A DNA stretch of 64,000 nt from SABY01 sp964523795. Its GTDB lineage: Bacteria; Bacteroidota; Bacteroidia; Bacteroidales; 4484-276. Shown here in pieces: positions 60,027 through 64,000 of the stretch; positions within the stretch are counted from its first letter, which is position 1, and each line of letters opens with the position of its first letter. The stretch is taken from contig CAZGAO010000012.1 in assembly GCA_964523795.1 (NCBI GenBank), forward strand, positions 1-64,000. The letters are read 5' to 3'. The notes below the pieces were generated by a model. It made no database searches, was not told where the DNA came from, and saw nothing but the letters and a program-made list of their open reading frames with translations. A program made the translations under genes and the position numbers.

Positions 60027-61313
60027 TTATTTATTAAAATCATTAATCCTCAAATTCTTATTAATACGCGCTACTTCCTTTGCAGGTATCTCTAATTCTT
60101 TAGCTATTATCGTCCATTGATTTACGGCCGTTATCACTTCTTCGATAATACAATTCGCTTTTTTGATGCCATACGTTTTACCAAAACTTAGCAAATCATT
60201 TTTTACAAAATCGTCAAATTTACCATTAACAGATGATTGATGAACATTGGTCCAGGTTCCACCATCTTTGTACTGAAATGTGATATCATAGGCTGGAGAT
60301 ATTTTCCATTTCCCTTCATAATCCATTAAAAAAGCGAAGTTTTTGACATGGTCATCATGGTTTCTTGCCACAATATTAAATAGCATTCGTCGGTACTGTT
60401 GCTCAAATTGATTATAAGATAGTTGAAGCCTTTTCATTACCCTGAATAATGTTTCGTAGCTACTTGCCTTTTGAATTCTGTAATCAATACCTGCCAAAGC
60501 ACCAAAGGTTTGCGTATGAATCTTATCCCCATTATTTGTTCTGTCAAAACGTTTTGTTAAAAAATGAAACCTGCCATTTTCTTCAAACAAAAAACTATCA
60601 GACATTTCGATACCTGCTAATTTTGCTAACTTATAATAGGCGTATTCTATTTTTCCGAGCCCGGCACCTTCACCCAATGTTATTATGTTTGCCCCATCAA
60701 TTTTAAGAAGCCAATAGGAAAAAGATTCTGGCTGTAGAATATCGCCAGGTCTTATTTCTAAAATTTTATTATCGGAATCAAATTTTAGAGCAATCAAAGC
60801 TTTTGCCCGCGCTCCGCCAACGGAAGTTCCAATTCTCAATATATCAGATAAGCTATCCTTATTCAAGGCATCATAAGAAGTATCTTGCTTACCTTCCAAA
60901 ACTTTCCTGGCAATTTCCAATAATTCAGTAACATTTATTTTGTAATCATTATTCTCTTTATAATTAATAGGCTCATACTCCAAAGCCCCCATTCCTCTTT
61001 TTCCGATATAGGTTAACCTATCCACAGGATTTATTTCATCAAAGGATAGGTTTTTCTGCCTAAGCCATTCTTTCATCATCATATTACCAAAATCATCCGG
61101 CATCGAATCCGATAATAAATAAGGCAAATTGTGAAAGTTAAAATGGCCTCGATTGGTCTCAAATATTCGCTCTTGTGTTGGCATTATCAAAGGCGAAGGT
61201 TCTATGCTACTATTTATGGCTCGATTGCTATACTGAAAAGTAGCACTGGCTCTATCATCATTCCATGCTACTGTCCCAATTGTTTTATTATGCAACTTCA
61301 CCTCTACTATCAT
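60027..61313 (-). CDS. HipA-family serine/threonine kinase toxin
   Basis: A 428-residue HipA-like toxin kinase. Landmarks: N-terminal subdomain with FNFHNLPYLLSDSMPDDFGN; Gly-rich loop SVGGARAKALIAL (about 164-176); ATP/Mg site NHDDHVKN with D320; SPAYDITF with the Mg-binding Asp near 343. Single-chain full-length form. HipA phosphorylates targets such as glutamyl-tRNA synthetase and is held by HipB. It sits between the two hydrolase genes of the glucan locus, a likely insertion. Confidence 0.88.
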   Translation of the reverse strand: MIVEVKLHNKTIGTVAWNDDRASATFQYSNRAINSSIEPSPLIMPTQERIFETNRGHFNFHNLPYLLSDSMPDDFGNMMMKEWLRQKNLSFDEINPVDRLTYIGKRGMGALEYEPINYKENNDYKINVTELLEIARKVLEGKQDTSYDALNKDSLSDILRIGTSVGGARAKALIALKFDSDNKILEIRPGDILQPESFSYWLLKIDGANIITLGEGAGLGKIEYAYYKLAKLAGIEMSDSFLFEENGRFHFLTKRFDRTNNGDKIHTQTFGALAGIDYRIQKASSYETLFRVMKRLQLSYNQFEQQYRRMLFNIVARNHDDHVKNFAFLMDYEGKWKISPAYDITFQYKDGGTWTNVHQSSVNGKFDDFVKNDLLSFGKTYGIKKANCIIEEVITAVNQWTIIAKELEIPAKEVARINKNLRINDFNK

Positions 61314-61315
61314 AG

Positions 61316-61633
61316 CTACTTAATTTTAGTTGAAGCCCTTTTTCGTTCAGTTTTCATTTTTGCTTTTTCAAACTTCAGTTTCAATTCTAAGTTTTCCCCA
61401 ACTCTAAATACTGATTCCAGGTCTTTAATTCTGTTCAATCTTATCAAAATTCGTATTAAACTTTCTAAGCTTGTAGATTTCCCATTTTCTATTAAACTAA
61501 TTGTAGAAACACTCAAACCTACTTCTTCGCTCAATCCTTGCTGAGTAAGATTATGCTGCAATCGTATTTTTTTGAGCCTTCTGCCAATTTCATCCAGAAT
61601 TTCCTGCTCAGTCAAAAACAACCAATTATCCAT
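61316..61633 (-). CDS. HipB-like antitoxin (XRE helix-turn-helix)
   Basis: A 105-residue Xre-type repressor with the HTH LKKIRLQHNLTQQGLSEEVGLSVSTISLIENGKST (about 20-54) and a basic C-terminal tail. It binds its own promoter and HipA. The hipA start follows 2 bases after its stop. Bases 61634-61813 upstream contain AT-rich sequence with TTTAGTTTACCATG and GGTTTACTTATG words that could form operator half-sites. Confidence 0.87.
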   Translation of the reverse strand: MDNWLFLTEQEILDEIGRRLKKIRLQHNLTQQGLSEEVGLSVSTISLIENGKSTSLESLIRILIRLNRIKDLESVFRVGENLELKLKFEKAKMKTERKRASTKIK

Positions 61634-61813
61634 TACTTTATAGTTTTAATCATTAAAATATACTCAATGAATTAAACAATTTTTAGTTTACCATGAGTTA
61701 ATGCAAAGATAATGCATTTAGAATAACTACTTTAATATTCACAGTTAAGGGCATTTTTTATGGTTTACTTATGAAATATCATAAGTTAAAAGGTAAACTG
61801 TCGATCGCATGCA

Positions 61814-62257
61814 TTAAGTGTATTGTTTGTATTCGGCTATCTTGTTTTTCAACCTTGTGTTTAAAAATTCATTTTTGTTTACAAGTACTTTTTCTATCAT
61901 TTTTGCTTCTTCCAGGTACTTGCATATTTTGACCTTGCTCCAAAAAGGTGGAGGTTCTTGTAAGTTGGTAATCCTGTCAGCTAATTTCACCATTCCAACT
62001 TCTTTATCCAATTTATTGATGCGGTTCAAACTATCCAATGTTTTTTCATCTTTGGATAAAATGTTATTATTTTTAGATAATGCCTGAACACCTTTTGCAA
62101 TTCTTTCACCAATTTCATTTTTAATTTCATCGAAGTCGGTAGCAGTATCTTCAATCGTATCGTGAAGCAGGGCAAGCTGCAATGCAAAATCCAAATCAAA
62201 ATTATGCTCAACGTTGTAAGCCATTAGAATTTCCATAGCCACGTTTGAGATATGCAA
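61814..62257 (-). CDS. HD-domain (p)ppGpp hydrolase-like protein, shortened N-terminus
   Basis: A 147-residue protein matching the hydrolase half of SpoT/MESH1-type enzymes: LHISNVAMEIL (first metal His), LLHDTIEDTATDFDEI (HD plus ED), and VKLADRITNLQEPP (last Asp). These are all the catalytic positions. The ~40 residues that normally precede the first His (helix with HxxQxRKxG-like sequence) are absent, and the only start available is a TTG just 6 bases after the DUF4268 stop. Probably truncated, perhaps still folded. It would hydrolyse (p)ppGpp. Confidence 0.65.
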   Translation of the reverse strand: MHISNVAMEILMAYNVEHNFDLDFALQLALLHDTIEDTATDFDEIKNEIGERIAKGVQALSKNNNILSKDEKTLDSLNRINKLDKEVGMVKLADRITNLQEPPPFWSKVKICKYLEEAKMIEKVLVNKNEFLNTRLKNKIAEYKQYT

Positions 62258-62263
62258 TTTGTT

Positions 62264-63196
62264 TTATGCAGTTTTTTCTTTTACAATTTTCGAAAATGTT
62301 TCTTTGAATTTAATCGTGTTTTCGACAAGCCAGTTAATAGCTTCTTTCCAATTCTCTTTATTATCAAAATCAAACCGTTTTGTCAAAGCAATTATTTTGT
62401 CTTTATTATCAGGGTTTGGATTCCAAACTAATTCTTCCCCTATTTTGGTTTCAATTATTTCCTTTTTAGATTCTAAATAGGGTAGCCAAATATCCACTTG
62501 TTTATTTTGGATATATACTCTTGTCCCAATCTCACTTCGGTCAGTATTAAAAGTATTTGATAAGTGCACTCCTGATTTCCCTAATGCAATGTCAAACCAA
62601 TATTGGGGTCTCGGTGTTTGCAATGAACGAACTTTCCCAGTATTTTCAAGTTTTTCTCTGAACGCAGTCCAAAATTCAAATTGTGTTTTTTTTGTTTCTG
62701 AAAGTTCCCCTTGTTCTTTTCTTTTTGTTGCCTGCCTAACAGCAACGTTTGGTTCACTTACAACATTAAATCTAACAGCAGGTTGTGAATTATCAATTTG
62801 CCATAATTCTACTTTTATACCATAAAACCCAATTTCGTCAGAAGTGTGGTCATTTAGCCAGTCTAACGCTTTTTTATGTTCGTCAGTAAATTTTGCAGCA
62901 ATCCAAATCACTGCTGACGCATCAAGAACTGCAGCATAGGTTATGCGTTTCCCAAGGTGGTCGTGATTGGTTTTCTCAATTTGGTTTTCAATAACAACAA
63001 ATTTATCTGTACCAGTATCTTTTGCAAGAATATCAGCTGAAAAAGGTCTAACAGAAACTTCTTGTGAGTCAAATTCCAATTCAAGCCCAATAGCTTCTCC
63101 AATTTGGTCTAAATTTTCCGCAAGCCAAGGCGTAAAATCATACGCCTCATTTTGTCATATTTTTCGTAATTGAACTTTCTTTATTTTTCCTAACAT
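62264..63196 (-). pseudogene. DUF4268 protein with in-frame nonsense codon
   Basis: From ATG 63196 the frame reads MLGKIKKVQLRKI, then TGA (63155-63157), then QNEAYDFTPWLAENLDQIGE and the rest of a DUF4268 (PF14088) protein: SADILAKDTGTDKFVVIENQIE, TDHDHLGK-like segment, WFDIALGKSG, to the stop at 62264. Relatives usually have Trp at the TGA position (REVW..EA.DFTPWL), so a single TGG to TGA change explains it. The body without stops is 310 codons. DUF4268 contains a PD-(D/E)xK-like core (ENQIE) and is found in defence regions. A downstream internal start near 63079 would lose conserved residues. Confidence 0.72.
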
Positions 63197-63358
63197 TTTT
63201 TGTTTAGTTTAAAATTGCTACAAGTACTGTGATAAAGTACAATGGTTAGCATTTTTCATATATGACATGCTTTAGCCTCTTTCTATAATTGTGTTTCTCA
63301 CTAACCCCGCCCTTTCGCTGACGGAAGTGGATTAAGAAATTTCAATCAGCCCTCCGAG

Positions 63359-64000
63359 CTATTCCACAAGCTCAAACTTCGCAGATTTTGTATCCTGGGA
63401 ATTAGTCCCTACAAAAACTTCAAAAGCTCCGGGTTCGCTTACAAAATTCATGTTAATATCATAAAACTTTAAATCTTTCTCAGCTACTTCAAACCGGACG
63501 GTTTTGCTTTGACCGGGCTCAAGGCTTATCTTTTCAAAGCCTTTTAGTTCGAGTACCGGACGGGTAACGCTGCCCACCAGGTCGCGAATGTATAGCTGCA
63601 CAACTTCCTCTCCGGCATATTTCCCGGTATTTTTTACCTCGACAGAAACCGTGAGTGTTTCACTTTTTGTGATGGCGTTTTTTGATAAAGTCAGGTCAGA
63701 ATATTCAAAAATTGTGTAGCTCAAGCCATAACCAAAGGGGAACAAGGGTGAGTTGGGAACATCCAGGTATTTGCTGGTCCACTTGGATTCGCTAAACGGC
63801 CGTCCGGTACTTTTGTAATTGTAATACAAGGGAACCTGCCCCACATTTCGCGGGAAAGAAACCGTGAGTTTTCCTGAAGGATTGTAATCGCCAAAAATAA
63901 CATCAGCGATAGCATCGCCGGCTTTGGTGCCGAGGAACCAGGTTTCGAGAATTGCCGGGGCTTGTTCATTCAGCCATGTTAAATCCAGTGGCCGTCCGTT
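63359..64000 (-). CDS. GH3 beta-glucosidase, C-terminal part (cut by window edge)
   Basis: The frame is open from the right edge (NGRPLDLTWL..) to the stop at 63359. It encodes the last ~213 residues of a glycoside hydrolase family 3 enzyme: end of the (alpha/beta)6 sandwich domain (ILETWFLGTKAGDAIADVIFG, DYNPSGKLTVSFPRNVGQVP), the loop FPFGYGLSYT, and the C-terminal fibronectin-III-like domain (VEVKNTGKYAGEEVVQLYIRD). The catalytic Asp lies off the window. It probably releases glucose from oligosaccharides made by the GH144-type enzyme. Confidence 0.93.
   Translation of the reverse strand, partial: NGRPLDLTWLNEQAPAILETWFLGTKAGDAIADVIFGDYNPSGKLTVSFPRNVGQVPLYYNYKSTGRPFSESKWTSKYLDVPNSPLFPFGYGLSYTIFEYSDLTLSKNAITKSETLTVSVEVKNTGKYAGEEVVQLYIRDLVGSVTRPVLELKGFEKISLEPGQSKTVRFEVAEKDLKFYDINMNFVSEPGAFEVFVGTNSQDTKSAKFELVE

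Noticed and set aside
63155..63157. Selenocysteine or TGA recoded as Trp
   Set aside because: TGA ends many normal genes here, and no SECIS-like hairpin follows; a point mutation is simpler.

Overview
The window is a Bacteroidota chromosome segment, most likely from the order Bacteroidales. The evidence is a SusC/SusD pair, several type IX secretion (T9SS) C-terminal sorting domains, TAnnTTTG -7 promoter boxes (one with TTTG exactly 19 bases upstream), the ribosomal gene order rplM-rpsI-rpsB-tsf, and Bacteroidota-specific families (WbqC-like, DUF5723, PorT-like barrel). Intergenic DNA is full of small palindromic and tandem repeats, which suggests an environmental lineage with a plastic genome.

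Layout. Bases 1-5257 hold a leftward efflux operon (TetR, TolC, HlyD, two ABC ATPases); no permease lies inside the window. Bases 5640-7576 hold a DUF4143 ATPase remnant and a vitamin salvage cluster (NadR-like kinase, PnuC-like permease, YkoF-like thiamine-binding protein). tRNA-Arg(TCT) follows, then an outer-membrane barrel, an M1 aminopeptidase, a secreted subtilase, a two-gene restriction-modification pair (13515-15528), a GH97 glycosidase and an NlpC/P60 hydrolase. Bases 18300-23200 mix toxin-antitoxin modules and an RHS remnant with a housekeeping PgpH-like c-di-AMP phosphodiesterase.

Bases 24109-27288 contain the most interesting locus: an overlapping leftward operon of a cytosine-C5 DNA methyltransferase, a protein with two LAGLIDADG-like motifs that have lost their catalytic acids, and a separate PD-(D/E)xK nuclease-like protein. 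I interpret it as a possible restriction system in which a homing-endonuclease-derived fold recognises DNA and a second subunit cuts. It abuts a WbqC-like gene.

Bases 27500-44100 are mostly core genome: two thioredoxins, an orphan IS1595-type zinc-ribbon protein, an AsmA-like protein, a FetB remnant, tRNA-His, DUF5723, acyl-CoA ligase, aspartate aminotransferase, L13-S9-S2-EF-Ts, a toxin-antitoxin pair and LepA. Bases 44257-47507 hold a tandem duplication of Rpn-type PD-(D/E)xK genes and a DUF4143 ATPase.

Bases 48259-64000 form a glucan utilisation locus: SusC, SusD, SusE-like and SusF-like proteins, a divergent secreted binding protein, a PF10091 (GH144-type) secreted hydrolase and a GH3 beta-glucosidase cut by the right edge. 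The GH144-type plus GH3 pairing suggests a beta-1,2-glucan substrate. Between the two enzymes sits an accessory block: HipB-HipA, a shortened (p)ppGpp-hydrolase-like HD protein, and a DUF4268 gene with an in-frame nonsense codon.

A modular dispersed repeat with TTAGTGCCTGTC-type termini occurs at least five times (about 167, 8000, 23176, 29134 and 35830) and carries nested hairpin modules.
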